From: Chrysemys picta bellii
Lineage: Eukaryota; Chordata; Testudines; Emydidae
NCBI RefSeq assembly: GCF_011386835.1
Contig: NC_088791.1
Span: 54,765,498-54,829,497 of the forward strand
Length of the DNA stretch: 64,000 nt
Direction: 5' to 3'
In this document: in pieces, positions 1 to 10,132 of the stretch
Layout: every line of letters starts with the position of its first letter
Position numbering within the stretch: position 1 is the first letter of the stretch
Made by a program: the position numbers and the translations under genes
Notes under the pieces: generated by a model
Seen by the model: the letters and a program-made list of their open reading frames with translations, nothing else
Told to the model about the DNA's origin: nothing
Database searches by the model: none

Positions 1-105
1 GTCCTCTTCCAACAGGACTACATTAATGTGAAGTAGGAACGTTTTAGTTAACGCCTGCAGCATCCATATGGGGGAGTTACAGCACTCCTGTAGTCTGAAC
101 AAGTC
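1..105. repeat. MITE right end (fragment)
   Basis: The segment ends with TAGTCTGAACAAGTCCTTAG, a diverged form of the GTGTAGACAAGGCCTTA end seen on several elements in this window (18.9, 20.8 and 25.5 kb). The left part lies outside the window. It is non-coding and the family assignment is by terminal motif only. Confidence 0.4.
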
Positions 106-226
106 CTTAGACAAGCCCTTAGATAAAGTGATGCAGGAATTTGTAATGATTGTGGATAGGTGAAGTGACAGGATAATTTTGGTTAAGATAGCTATTGAAA
201 ATGGTCCCTAAATGTAATATGTACAT

Positions 227-709
227 ATGCATGCCATGTGGAATGTGATGAACAAGGGAAAAAAGGATTTCTGGGGGGAAATGGACACTGTTGTACAGAA
301 AGTTGTAACAAAAGAGTCATCATTGGAGCTGACCTTAACAATCATGTGCGGAGATGGCAAGTGCTTTAAAAGGTATCATAGCCTCTGTAGACATAGGAGC
401 AAGGAAGGGCAAACTATATTATACTATGCCCTGACATATGACTTGGTCATCATTAATACATTTTTCACTAACAAGGAAGAACATTTGATTACCTATAAGA
501 GTGGCAGGATAAGGGTGCAGATAGATTACTTCCTGCTAACGCAAGCTGAGCTGAAGAACTTCAGAAACTGTAAGGTCAACACAGGGGAAAGCATTGCATC
601 GCAACATAGAATATTGGTTGTTGACTGTCAATATATAGGATACATGAGAAGAAAATTGTCCAGATCAAGTGGTGGAAGCTTAATGAAGTTAGTAAGGAGT
701 TTAAAATGA
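227..709 (+). pseudogene. RTE LINE endonuclease domain remnant
   Basis: A 160-codon open stretch encodes the second half of an EEP (exonuclease-endonuclease-phosphatase) domain as found in RTE LINEs. Visible motifs are the FWGEMD start, LTYDLVIINTFF in the middle, THLITYKSG-like HLITYKSGRIRVQIDY, and the C-terminal SQHRILVVDC, in which the catalytic histidine sits before the final strand. In a live element this domain nicks target DNA to prime reverse transcription. The N-terminal catalytic residues are missing or outside this frame and the frame is lost after 709. The region 340-370 keeps only a trace of the expected DLNxH block. It is a fragment of a dead element, not a host gene. Confidence 0.75.
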
Positions 710-1169
710 AAGTGCTGGAGAAGATCTCTTTAGAAGGATTGAGAGAAAATAAAAATCAATGGTGGAATCATATTGCAAGCAAAATTCTAGAATGTGCAAA
801 GAACCTACTTGGTGAAAAAAAACAAGAGCTTTTTTCCTCAATGAGAGCAGATGGTGAAATTTGAGAGGCCACGAAGGAAAAGAAAAAGTGTTTTAAATTT
901 TGGCAAGCAATGCTCCAACATCAGGATTTTCAGAAATATAAAAAAAACTCAAAAAGATATTGAATAAAGAGGCAGCAGCTACTAATGCTACAGCCCTGAA
1001 ATGAAAAAGGTGAGAAAGAAATACCTAAACTGGCAAAGACCTGCAATAAGAGAGCTAAAGAAATTGGTGAGATCAAAATGATCAAAAATGAAAGTGAAAA
1101 TACATTAATCAATGAGAACCAGATTAAAGAATGGTGGAGAAATTACTTTGAAGAAAATCCATTATAACC

Positions 1170-1910
1170 AATCATAGAAGATGTAGTTGCAGAAGCAACA
1201 TGGAAAATAAAAAAACCCTCAGCCCCAATGGGATACCAGCAAAAATATGGAAGTGCATAGGGCAAATAGGCACGAACATATTGACACAGTTGAGGGGAGT
1301 GAGAAGATGCCTGGAGAAAGAGCACATTAGCATCAATATTTAAGAGAAAAGGAGACATGAAGTCTGCGGTAACTACCAGGGCACTAAACGCATCAGCCAC
1401 ACGATGAAGATCTAGAAGGAAGTTGTAGATAAGAGACTATGAAGAGAAATAAAGGTCCCTGACAATCCGTTTGGATTCATGCTAGGTAAATCAACTATAG
1501 ATGCTACTTTTGCATTAAGATTGCATGTGGAAAAATATAGAGAGAAAAAAGGAAAACCCTGCATATAGTATTCATTGATTTTGAGAAGGCTTATGCCCAC
1601 ATTCCAAGAAAAGTCATCTGGTAATCTATGAGAATGAAAACAGATACCTGAAGTCTATATCAGACTCATCCAGGATGTGTATGAGGGTGCTGTTACCAAA
1701 CTCAGGAGGCCATGATGGGGAGAAACTGAACAGTTTCTAGTAAGTAAATTAAGGCTTGGCACTAAGCCCCTTTTTTGTTCATGTTAGTGCTTGATGCCTT
1801 TTCAGAAAGCATTCAGAGAGTGGCACCATGGTGCGTGCTTCGTGTGGATGATGTGGTGCTTTTGAGGAAGAGCAAAGAGGAAATGGAAGAAGATTTAGAG
1901 AGATGACTGT
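1170..1910 (+). pseudogene. RTE LINE reverse transcriptase remnant
   Basis: RT motifs of the same element appear in shifting frames. NYQGTKRISHTMKI lies near 1370-1410, FGFMLGKSTIDATFALRL near 1470-1530, and VFIDFEKAYAHIPRK near 1568-1612. IRLIQDVYEGAV lies near 1660-1690. The catalytic FADD box is replaced by RVDDVVLL near 1840-1862, so both aspartates survive but the preceding residues do not. In-frame stops (for example after HIPRKVIW) and frame changes show an old pseudogene. The order and spacing match RTE palm and thumb segments. Confidence 0.75.
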
Positions 1911-2010
1911 CACATGGGATGAAAACATGGGATGGCAAAGAGAATCTAAAGAATGTAATTATAAAGTGTGATATATTGAGTTGGAAGGAGGTTCCTCATG
2001 TGATACTGCA

Positions 2011-2345
2011 GGGATAGCACTGGTCTTGTCAGGACAGTCTTATTTAACATTTTCTTCAATTATCATAAAGAGAGTAAACGGCACATTAAAAAAAACTTGT
2101 ATACTAAATCAGGAATCATAACAAAATCCAGGTAGGGCAGATAAACAGTAAAGAGATTTAAAGAGATTAGAAACATAGATACAAAATAAAGGCTCTAGTT
2201 CAGTAAACCATTTAAGCCTATTCTTAAATCCATTCCTATTCAGCAATGCAGTTAAGCACATGCTTAACTTTAGACGTGCTTAACATTTAGCATGTGCGTA
2301 AGTGTTTTGTTAAATAGCGATTGACTGCTGAATCGGGGTCCAAAT
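2011..2345. repeat. unclassified stretch with MIR-like SINE piece
   Basis: No coding potential was seen. From about 2200 the text of alternating 'gcttaac / cacatgctta' phrases and the ending 'gctgaatcggggtcc' resembles a widespread ancient amniote SINE-derived repeat. This is weak, from wording only. Confidence 0.25.
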
Positions 2346-2745
2346 GAGATTCTGGGTAAAGTTTTCAAAAGCCCTGTAAGTGACTTAAGAGCCTAAATGC
2401 CAGTGATTTTCAATGAGACTTAGGGTACATCTACACTGCGCAAAAAAAAAAAAACCCTAGGGTCTGGTAAGCTTACTTGGGGTCATGGGGTTTGCACTAT
2501 GATGCTACAAATAACAATGTAGATGTTTGAGTTGGATCCCAGATCCTGAAACTTGGCTGGGGGGGAGAGCTGCGGGGGTTGTTTCAGAGCCCAGGCTCCA
2601 GCCCAAGTGAGACTGTCTACACTATTTTTAGCCCCATGAATCAGTTGACTTGGGCGCTAAGACTCATGGCCACAGGGTGTTTTTGCTTTGTAGAAACACC
2701 CTTAGGCTCCTAAGTGCCTATGCCACTTTTGAAAATGTTACCCAC
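2346..2745. repeat. palindromic repeat split by a MITE
   Basis: The left arm (2358-2422, 'gttttcaaaag...gacttag') and right arm (2705-2740, 'gctcctaagtgcc...cttttgaaaat') are near-inverted complements. They form one hairpin-like repeat once the MITE at 2423-2701 is removed. A related but uninterrupted unit occurs near 63500-63600. Confidence 0.5.
2423..2701. mobile_element. MITE with TTA target duplication
   Basis: The 279-bp element has TIRs: left GGGTACATCTACACTGCGCA, right (reverse complement) GGGTGTTTCTACAAAGCAAA. It is flanked by TTA at 2420-2422 and 2702-2704. Removing it restores the palindromic host repeat. The TTA duplication fits PIF/Harbinger. A TA duplication (Tc1/mariner) cannot be excluded because related copies here look TA-flanked. 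It is non-coding. Its interior resembles the MITE at 5681. Confidence 0.7.
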
Positions 2746-3329
2746 TGTTTTGAAATGTGCAAATGAATATATCAGGAATTAAATATTCTGAAACACACAT
2801 ACTGAGTGGGAGGGAGAAACTGGCAAGTAGAAATGCTGACAGAGACCCAGGGATGACAGCCAAGAGCAATTTAGACATGAGGTTGCAGCATAATGTGATG
2901 GTGGGGCACGGGAAGGGAGTCAGTCTTGTCTGGGGTTGCCTATACAAAGACTTCATTTCAGAACTTGAAGGTAATTGTCCTATGGGTGTAGCTCTGGAGT
3001 TGCCACACCTGTAATGTTGCAGTCAGTTAAGGACACCCCTTTGCCAGAAATGTAATGGCAAATCAGAGGGAATTCAGAAAAAAAAATGTATATAATAAAT
3101 ATTGTACTGCATAAAACTGGATTAAGCCCTTTTCCCCCCAATGATGAGCAACTGAAATGGTATTCTTTAAACCGCTGATATCTTCCCTCACTCAGGCCCT
3201 GCTACCAGCCTGCTTATTTGTCCCCTTCAATTGAGTGTTGATAGCCACTATAGCTGGCACAGAACAGCAGTCATGAGTGAAAGAAGAAAACGCCCCTCTG
3301 GGGCAGCATTCAGAAAAAGAAAGAAAGCA
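2746..3329. other. no gene recognised
   Basis: Unique-looking sequence with only short chance reading frames and no recognisable repeat. The 3180-3330 part may belong to the LINE on its right, but I cannot align it. Confidence 0.4.
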
Positions 3330-4760
3330 AAGGAAGCTTTTATTTCTAAGCAGGAAGGAGGTCTCCTGAGATACATAGACACAAAGGTGCTGGTCGGAAC
3401 AAGACCTCTGTCTTATCCAAACTGATGGTGAGGCCAAAGAGCTGGGATGCTTCAAAAAACCTGCCAATGATGAACTGAAGGTCGTCATATCTATGGATTA
3501 TCAAGGTGAAGTCATCTGCAAAAAAAGTGTCTCTCCAGCTTCTTGGTCTTAGCAGTGAGTCTTCGAAGATCAGAGGGAGCCATCAAGTCAGTAGTCCCTT
3601 GTGGCATGATCCAAGTCCCTTGTGGCATGGCTGAGAACACAGGAAAAGAACAAATTGAACTGCATTGGCGCAAGTACCCAGCCTTGCTTCACTCCATTTG
3701 AGATTTTGAATGCCAAAGAAGAGTCACCACCATTGGAGACCACTTGCACTGCCATGTAGTTATGGAACAGACGGATGATTTGTATAAACCTTCTTGGGCA
3801 ACTCAGTTTGTGAGAATATCCCATAGACCCTCTCTGTTGACCATATCAAAAGCTTTGGTCAAGTCAATGAAGACTCCATACACGTCCATGTTTTGCTCTA
3901 AACATTTTTCCTGGACCTGCCTTACGACAAAAATCATGTCTGTAGTACTACAACCTGATCTGAAACCACATTGTGCTTCTGGCAGATTCTTCTCAGATAG
4001 TTTGCAATGAGTCTGTTCAGTAGAATGCGAGCTAGTATTTTCCCGGCTGTACAGAGGAGAAAAATGCCTCTGTACTTTCTGTAGTCTGCTTTGTTGCCTT
4101 TGTTTTGAACAGTGGTACAATAAGAGCATATTTAACGTCTTGTGGCATTTCTTCTTCTTCCCAAATGCTACTCAAGGTGTCATGAAACACCTCAATAGCC
4201 TTTCGGTCTGCTTCCTTGTACTGTTCTGCTGGAATACTATCATTTCCAGATGCTTTGCTGGAGTACAGTTGTTTGATGGCTTTCATGACCTCTTCAATTG
4301 ATGGAGAGAGATCGAGATCCTCTTTGATGGGTTTCACAGGTAATTGATCAAGGACACGCCAACCAACTGTCTATTGGTCTATTGAGTAGACTAGTGAGGT
4401 GTTCAGCCCATCTCTGTATGATTCCCTCCTTGTCTTTAATAATAGTTATGCCATTTGCCAACTTCAGGGGAGCTGTGGCAGATTTAGATGATCCATAGAT
4501 TGTTTTGAGAGAGTCAAAGGTCTTTGCGTTGTTCATATCCACATTATGCTGAACTTCTGCAGCTTTCCATTCCCACCACTCATCCTATATTCTCCTCAGT
4601 TTGAACTGGGCCTTGCTCTGTAGGCACTTAAACCTATTTTTCTTTGAGATGGAAGTAAAATCATTCTACCAGTCAACAAATGTTTTCTGCTTATCACTTA
4701 GGAGTTTGGAAATGTCCTCGTTTTTCCAGTATGTATGTATTGTGTTTAGTGAGTTGAGTG
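3330..4760 (-). mobile_element. second non-LTR retrotransposon (LINE) remnant
   Basis: On the minus strand the reverse transcriptase of a LINE distinct from the upstream RTE runs from about 4740 down to 3340. Motifs in order are NEDISKLLSDKQKTFVDW, DEWWEWKAAEVQHNVDMN, LDLSPSIEEVMKAIKQL with SKASGNDSIPAE, FIDLTKAFDMVNREGLW, SNGVKQGWVLAPMQFNLFF, FFADDFTLI, and LTISLDKTEVLF. Several frameshifts break it and no 3' tail was identified. The clade is not resolved. Confidence 0.75.
3340..4542 (-). pseudogene. LINE reverse transcriptase, multiply frameshifted
   Basis: The palm domain is well preserved piecewise. Open segments are 4542-4348, 4337-4032, 4129-3803 and 3824-3588, followed by the catalytic box FFADD near 3531-3513 and the DKTEVLF block near 3430-3400. 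YRVC-type chain positions are intact, including DLTKAFD (first catalytic Asp) and ADD (second and third), but they lie in different frames. The segment overlaps (4129/4032 and 3824/3803) show single-base indels rather than introns. It would have made cDNA from its own transcript. It is now inactive. Nothing links it functionally to the RTE copy 1.3 kb away. Confidence 0.75.
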
Positions 4761-5680
4761 AAACATTTTTATTGCAGTAGCTAAAGTACAAGGGTATAGT
4801 ATTTTCTCTAGGCATTTTTACCACAGTAAACTCAATAATCTCATACTATACGAAGTACTGAAAAGGGGCAACCTCATGATGAGCATAGCGTGAAAGCCTA
4901 AGACACAGTACTTCAAATTAATGTAGTTTACCTTTTGGACATTTAAAGTAAAAAAGAGAGAAGTTTTTTGCTTCTTTATAAAGAGCAGCTATCAGAAATA
5001 TTACTTGTTGTCATGTCATTGACAATTTTTTCATTAATAATTTTGGAGAAGGTTTCATATAAAAGCTTCAAGATAAAAATAAGATTTCTTATATAAAAAT
5101 GATGATAATGAGACTTAATTTCCTGTAGGTTTCACAGATTAAGAAAGCATTTCTTCACCAATAGGATTTAATTTCACACTCCTCAACTAAAATCTGGTAC
5201 TGTAAGAATAGTTGAGATTAAAAATGCAATAAGAGAGCCCTTCAGTTTAAGGTGGAATGCTTGGAGAAAAGTGAATATCTAAAAATCAGCTGGCCTGGAA
5301 GACCTTTTTTATGATTTATTAGAAATATAGGGGAATTGCAATACCAGATTACACCAGTTGTCCATGTAGTTCAGTATTCTGTCACTATCAAATGCTGCAG
5401 AGAAAGGTGCACAAAATCTTTAAGTGGGAAATAATGAAATGACCTGTCCGTAGGGGGAGTTTCTTCCTAACCCCATCAGTTAGTGGTTAGTTTATATCCT
5501 GCAGCAGGAGAGTTTCACTTCCTAATATATATTTTATCTAACTCATGTAACTGTGCATATTTTCATTGTCCATACCAATGGCTGATCTATTCTTTAATCC
5601 TGCTAAACTCTTGAACATACTGATATCTTGTGATGGTGAGTTCTCTGGGTTAAAGAAAGGATTTCCTTTCATCAGGCTTA
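4761..5680. other. no gene recognised
   Basis: AT-rich sequence, partly perhaps LINE 5' flank. No conserved reading frame or terminal repeat was seen. Confidence 0.4.
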
Positions 5681-6070
5681 AGGCCACATCTACACTAGGA
5701 AGAAAAGATGTGTTTAACTCATGTCAGATAACATATGTTAACGAAAATGTGTTGAGAAGGCAAGTTGTAGTTTTAACTTGTGTTAACTGGTCAAGGTAAT
5801 CACTAGGGGCAGCATGACAGGTTGATTAAAAACCTGTAGTCTCAGAGCCCAGGTCAACTGACTGGCTCATGGGGCTCACGCTGTGGGGTTGAAAATAGCT
5901 GTGTGGATGTTTGGGCATGGATGGGATCCTGAGCTGTGAAACCTGGTGATAAGGGAGGGTCTTAAAGCCTGGGCTCCAGCCCAAGCCTAAATGTCTACAC
6001 TGCAATTTTCAGCCCGGCAGCATTAGACCTGCAAAACCAAGTCAATTGACCTGAGCTCTGAGATTCATTG

Positions 6071-6072
<2 letters not shown>
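5681..6072. mobile_element. MITE, right end lost at microsatellite
   Basis: The left TIR AGGCCACATCTACACTAGGA follows TTA. The interior phrases ('gcccaggtcaactgac', 'gggctccagcccaagc', 'atgtctacactgca') recur in the MITE at 2423-2701, so the two belong to one family. The right TIR is absent. The element runs straight into the (GT)n tract, near the place where related members continue into their right terminus. Confidence 0.6.

Positions 6073-6124
<52 letters not shown>
6073..6124. repeat. (GT)26 microsatellite
   Basis: Uninterrupted dinucleotide repeat of 52 bp at the truncated right end of a MITE. Reading frames made of Cys-Val repeats here are artefacts. Confidence 0.95.
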
Positions 6125-6128
<4 letters not shown>

Positions 6129-6646
6129 CTCCCAGGGGAACCCCCAACCCTCTACACCCACCTTGCCTCAGTGGCTACTGCCAGTCATCATCTAGCCCCC
6201 ACTCCCTGGGGCAAACTGCAGTCTGTCATTGCCACTCATCATTGGCAAGGAGGTTGGACCAGCTGCTTCTGCCTAACCCCAGGCTGCACCTCCCAGCCCC
6301 AGTACCCACACAGGCCTTTATCAAGGCCTCAGTCTGGGGAGTTGCTAGGCTTGTGCTCCCCAGCTCCTCTTGCCTTTCCCCAGCACTGCTCTGCTCCAGG
6401 ACCCTATTCCCAGGCAGCTGGGTCCTTCTCACTCCACAGCCAAAGAGAGACTGACTCAGCTCCTCCCTGAGCCCTTATAACAGGGCCAGGTGTGGCCTGA
6501 TTGGGGCGTGGCCCCAGCTGTGGCTGCTTCCCCAATCAGCCTAGCCTTTTTCCACCAGAGCGGGGTAACTGCCCTGCTACACCTGGGTATAAATAGCAGG
6601 AGAGATGGTGTAGCACTGCTTAGGTGAGTAAAGATATGCCAGAACC
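6125..6646. repeat. GC-rich dispersed repeat, LTR-like
   Basis: This C-rich, compositionally distinct block differs from its AT-rich surroundings. It holds an excellent TATA-box sequence, TATAAATAG at 6589-6597, and the phrase 'ggcctgattggggcgtggcc', which I remember as common in turtle genomes. It may be a retroviral LTR or satellite-like unit. No TSD was identified. The two overlapping 130-codon frames here are repeat shadows. Confidence 0.4.
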
Positions 6647-7036
6647 TTAGAGTATGTACCCTACGCATCTACACATGCCCAGCAGTTCCTCCCCTATCTA
6701 CATTGCTGTCGGAGCATTTCCTGTCCCAGGGAAAGGCTCAGGCAGGGGGCAAAGGCTCTGGCAGTGGGGAGGCACAGTAGGAAAAGGCTCTGCCCACTTC
6801 TGGAGCATTATCCTGCCACAGGGAGCTGCCTAAGACTTTCCCTGCTGCAGGGAGAGACTAGCAGTGGGGAAAGACTCCAGCTGGGGAAAGGTAGTGAGGA
6901 AAGTCTCTGGCAACTCCCCACTATCAGAGATTTTTTCCTGCTGCCTTCCCCTGCCAGAGCCTTTCACTGCCACATGTAGCTACATATAAACTGCCTACAT
7001 GTACCCCACACACTGCTGCCAGTGTAGACAAGGCAA
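6647..7036. mobile_element. MITE with internal inverted GGCTCTGGCAG arrays
   Basis: The left end is TTAGAGTATGTACCC with 'catctacac', and the right end is GTGTAGACAAGGCA. Between them are several copies of an AAAGGCTCTGGCAGTGGGG-like unit (about 6740-6900), then inverted forms (CTGCCAGAGCCTTTCACTG near 6950). This makes a long imperfect palindrome. It is non-coding. Confidence 0.55.
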
Positions 7037-8150
7037 AGTGATGTACTATTAGATCCTCTCTTTAGCATTCTTGATGCCAGCATCTTCTCTCTTTTCATCC
7101 TGCTGTAACTGACACTACATACCTTAAGTTCCTGAATACCACTTGTATATTGAACTTGAATGTGAAAATTGAAAACCTTTTACAAACTCCTTTAGCAATC
7201 AGTTAATTGTTTCTTCTAATCCTCAGGGACATATAGAAGTGAGTAAATCTTATTCAAGTATCTTCCTGAACAAAAGATTATTTCTTCTCCCAAAAGTTTA
7301 TTTTTTTTTATTTTAGTTTAGTTTTACTATTTAATCAATTTGGGTTTTACCAAGGGTATGCTGAGTTTCACAGCACTGCAGATGAAGGAGGAAAAAAATG
7401 TGTGTTAAGGTGCAATGGGGAATACCATAATTAAAAATTCCAGTTTTATATTCCTTCAGTTACTATTATTTTGCACATCTGCCATTTGGTTCATAAATCA
7501 AAGGTTTGGCATTCAAATTAGCATTTTCCTGAATTCCTCTTTGTTAATGTGTGTTTCATTTTTTCCCAATAATTTTCCCAATTTCTCTGATAACATATTC
7601 AGGTTTTTTTTAAATACACCATTATCCCATGATAGAAGCATCTTTTCCTTATATGTGAAAAAATATATATCTTTTTTTATATTCACTTCACCAAATCACG
7701 GGAAGGAACCTGGAGAATTTCAGTTGGAAAAAAACTCTGAAAAATATATATTTAACTGTTTATTACTCTGGTCAAGTGACACAGGAAAAAGAAAGTCACA
7801 ATTGTACAACACTTCATTAGCAAGATTAATAATTTTGGTTTAATATTGTAATTATTTTAATGTACAATTTTATTTAATACAAACCAATAATACTGGTCTA
7901 CAATTTTTGAGAAGTCATCTGCTTCAGAGATAAAATGTGCTATTTATTATGTATTTTGATGTGCTGAATTCAAGTATGAAAATTAAAACAACTGATTGGC
8001 TACTGTTTCTAAGATATTTAAGTTTTTACATTTTATGTCTATGTATATTGTGTAGATAGTAGAGTTTTAATCATAAATTGTAAACCTAGGTCTTTTCATG
8101 TGTTTATGGTTGCTTTACATGATAATATTTCACCTGTCCTGTTTATGTAA
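7037..8150. other. AT-rich, no gene recognised
   Basis: A 142-codon open frame at 7415-7843 has low-complexity Phe/Asn/Ser composition typical of AT-rich chance frames. No family is recognised. Confidence 0.5.
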
Positions 8151-8235
8151 CACTTTAAAAATCAGCAAAAGGGTTATATAAATAAAATTCATTACGAAAC
8201 AAAAGGCAAAAATCTATTATGTACATAGTTTAGTC

Positions 8236-9914
8236 CTATTCAGTGTCTTCTCGGCGCTTCTTGGCTTGTCTCTTGTATTCATTAAATGGAGCATCTCTTG
8301 TCATTGTCCAGCAATAGTCTGCAAGCATTGGTGGGCTCCATTTGCCCTGATAGCGTTTCTCCATTGTTGCAATGTCCTGGTGAAATCGCTCGCCGTGCTC
8401 GTCGCTCACTGCTCCGCAGTTCGGTGGAAAAAAATCTGGATGAGAGTGCAAAAAATGTATCTTTAGTGACATGTTGCAACCAAGGCTTTTGTATGCCTTG
8501 AGGAGGTTTTCCACCAACAACCTGTAGTTGTCTGCCTTGTTGTTTCCGAGAAAATGTATTGCCACTAACTGGAAGGCTTTCCATGCCGTCTTTTCCTTGC
8601 CACGCAGTGCATGGTCAAATGCATCATCTTGAAGAAGTTCACGAATCTGAGGACCAACAAAGACACCTTCCTTTATCTTAGCTTCACTTAACCTTGGAAA
8701 TTTTCCACAGAGGTACTTGAAAGCTGCTTGTGTTTTGTCAATGGCCTCGACAAAGTTCTTCATCAGACCCAGCTTGATGTGTAAGGGTGGTAACAAAATC
8801 TTCCTTGATTCAACAAGTGGTGGATGCTGAACACTTTTCCTCCCAGGCTCCAATGACTGTTGGAGTGGCCAGTCTTTCTTGATGTAGTGGGAATCTCTTG
8901 CACGACTATCCCATTCGCAGAGAAAACAGCAGTACTTTGTGTATCCAGTCTGCAGACCAAGCAAGAGAGCAACAACCTTCAAATTGCCACAAAGCTGCCA
9001 CTGATGTTGGTCATAGTTTATTCACCTCAAAAGTTGTTTCATGTTGTCATAGGTTTCCTTCATATGGACTACATGACCAGCTGGAATTGATGGCAAAACT
9101 TTGCCTTTATGCAGTAAAACAGCTTTAAGACTCGTCTCCGATGAATCAATGAACAGCCTCCACTCATCTGGATCGTGAACGATGTTGAGGGCTGCCATCA
9201 CACCATCGATGTTGTTGCAGGCTACAAGATCACCTTCCATGAAGAAGAATGGGACAAGATCCTTTGACGGTTACGGAACATGGAAACCCTAACATCACCT
9301 GCCAGGAGATTCCAGCCCAACAGCTCTGCCTTACTCTTGGGTAGTTCCAAGTCCCTGACAAGGTCATTCAGTTCACCTTGTGTTATGAGGTGTGGTTCAG
9401 AGGAGGAGGATGGGAGAAAATGTGGGTCCTGTGACACTGATGGTTCAGGACCAGAAGTTTCATCCTCTTCCTCTTCCTCGTCTGACTCAAGTGAGAATGA
9501 TTCTGGTGCATCAGGAACCGGCAGTCCTTCTCCATGGGGTACTGGGTGTATAGCTGATGGAATGTTTGGATAATGCACAGTCCACTTTTTCTTCTTTGAC
9601 ACACCTTTCCCAACTGGAGGCACCATGCAGAAGTAACAATTGCTGGTATGATCTGTTGGCTCTCTCCAAATCATTGGCACTGCAAAAGGCATAGATTTCC
9701 TTTTTCTGTTCAACCACTGGCAAAGATTTGTTGCACAAGTGTTGCAGCATATGTGTGGGGCCCACCTCTTGTCCTGATCTCCAATTTTGCAGCCAAAATA
9801 AAGGTGATAGGCTTTCTTAACCATAGTGGTTATACTGCGCTTTTGTGATGCAAAAGTCACTTCACCACAAACATAGCAGAAGTTATCTGCACTGTTCACA
9901 CAAGTACGAGGCAT
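8236..9914 (-). pseudogene. DNA-transposon protein (putative transposase), two lesions
   Basis: The ATG at 9914 opens a protein of about 560 codons. The N-terminus (MPRTCVNSADNFCYVCGE) starts a cysteine-rich, probably zinc-binding module: CYVCGE, then YFGCKIG, HICCNTCATNL and YFCMVPP within about 130 residues. An acidic serine-rich linker follows (DEEEEEDETSGPEPS, residues about 145-165). After that comes a conserved core: EWRLFIDSS, YCCFLCEWDSRARDSHY, LPPLHIKLGLMKNFV, FVGPQIRELL, NMSLKIHFLHSHPDFFP and SDEHGERFHQDIATMEKRYQ. The C-terminus is KKRREDTE. I associate this core with uncharacterised multi-copy proteins in invertebrates and fish, consistent with a transposase. Which acidic residues are catalytic is unknown. 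It has two lesions: a one-base frameshift near 9260, and an in-frame TGA at 9022-9024, after which the same frame continues to 8236. So it is nearly intact but non-functional without repair. The copy at 50640-51041 keeps only the N-terminal part. Confidence 0.7.
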
Positions 9915-10032
9915 CTCTGCTCACTTTGGCTAAACAGAAATGTGTCCCTTTGCAAAATCAAACACTGACAAATAAGAGAACACGACACTGTATGATTTCT
10001 AGAGCTGATATAGGGCAATTTGTTCAGCAGAG

Positions 10033-10132
10033 TGATGTAAGCTTTGTTATGATTGCATCATCTATGACTTCTAGGAATAACATGATGCAATTCATATCAT
10101 GTATGATGCAATACCAGCTTCAGATTGCATCA
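10033..10132. promoter_or_regulatory. cluster of four TGATGCAAT motifs upstream of transposon ORF
   Basis: Perfect ATTGCATCA/TGATGCAAT sites lie at 10052-10060, 10083-10091, 10104-10112 and 10124-10132, and a near match TGATGTAAG at 10033-10041. Relative to the ORF start at 9914 they are about 140-220 bp upstream. The same 9-mer is the C/EBP-ATF composite element bound by ATF4/CHOP in vertebrate stress genes (established knowledge). Here the role is inference: promoter element or subterminal transposase-binding repeats. All four are conserved in the second copy (51179-51259). Confidence 0.5.

Larger units (their letters stand above)
227..2010 (+). mobile_element. RTE-type LINE, 5'-truncated and decayed
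   Basis: Apurinic-type endonuclease and reverse transcriptase of an RTE/BovB-like non-LTR retrotransposon can be followed across several frames on the plus strand. The order is endonuclease C-terminal half (227-650), linker, RT fingers (about 1200-1420), RT palm (about 1470-1700) and a degenerate FADD box (about 1840-1860). Many stops and frameshifts mean it is inactive. The 3' limit is unclear because similarity fades near 2010. The family is inferred from motif wording, not from a search. Confidence 0.75.

Noticed and set aside
6068..6470. Two overlapping 130-codon frames starting with Cys-Val repeats
   Set aside because: They are translations of the (GT)26 microsatellite and the GC-rich repeat after it.
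7415..7843. 142-codon frame
   Set aside because: AT-rich composition (Phe, Asn, Ser, Ile runs) with no motif. Best explained by chance.
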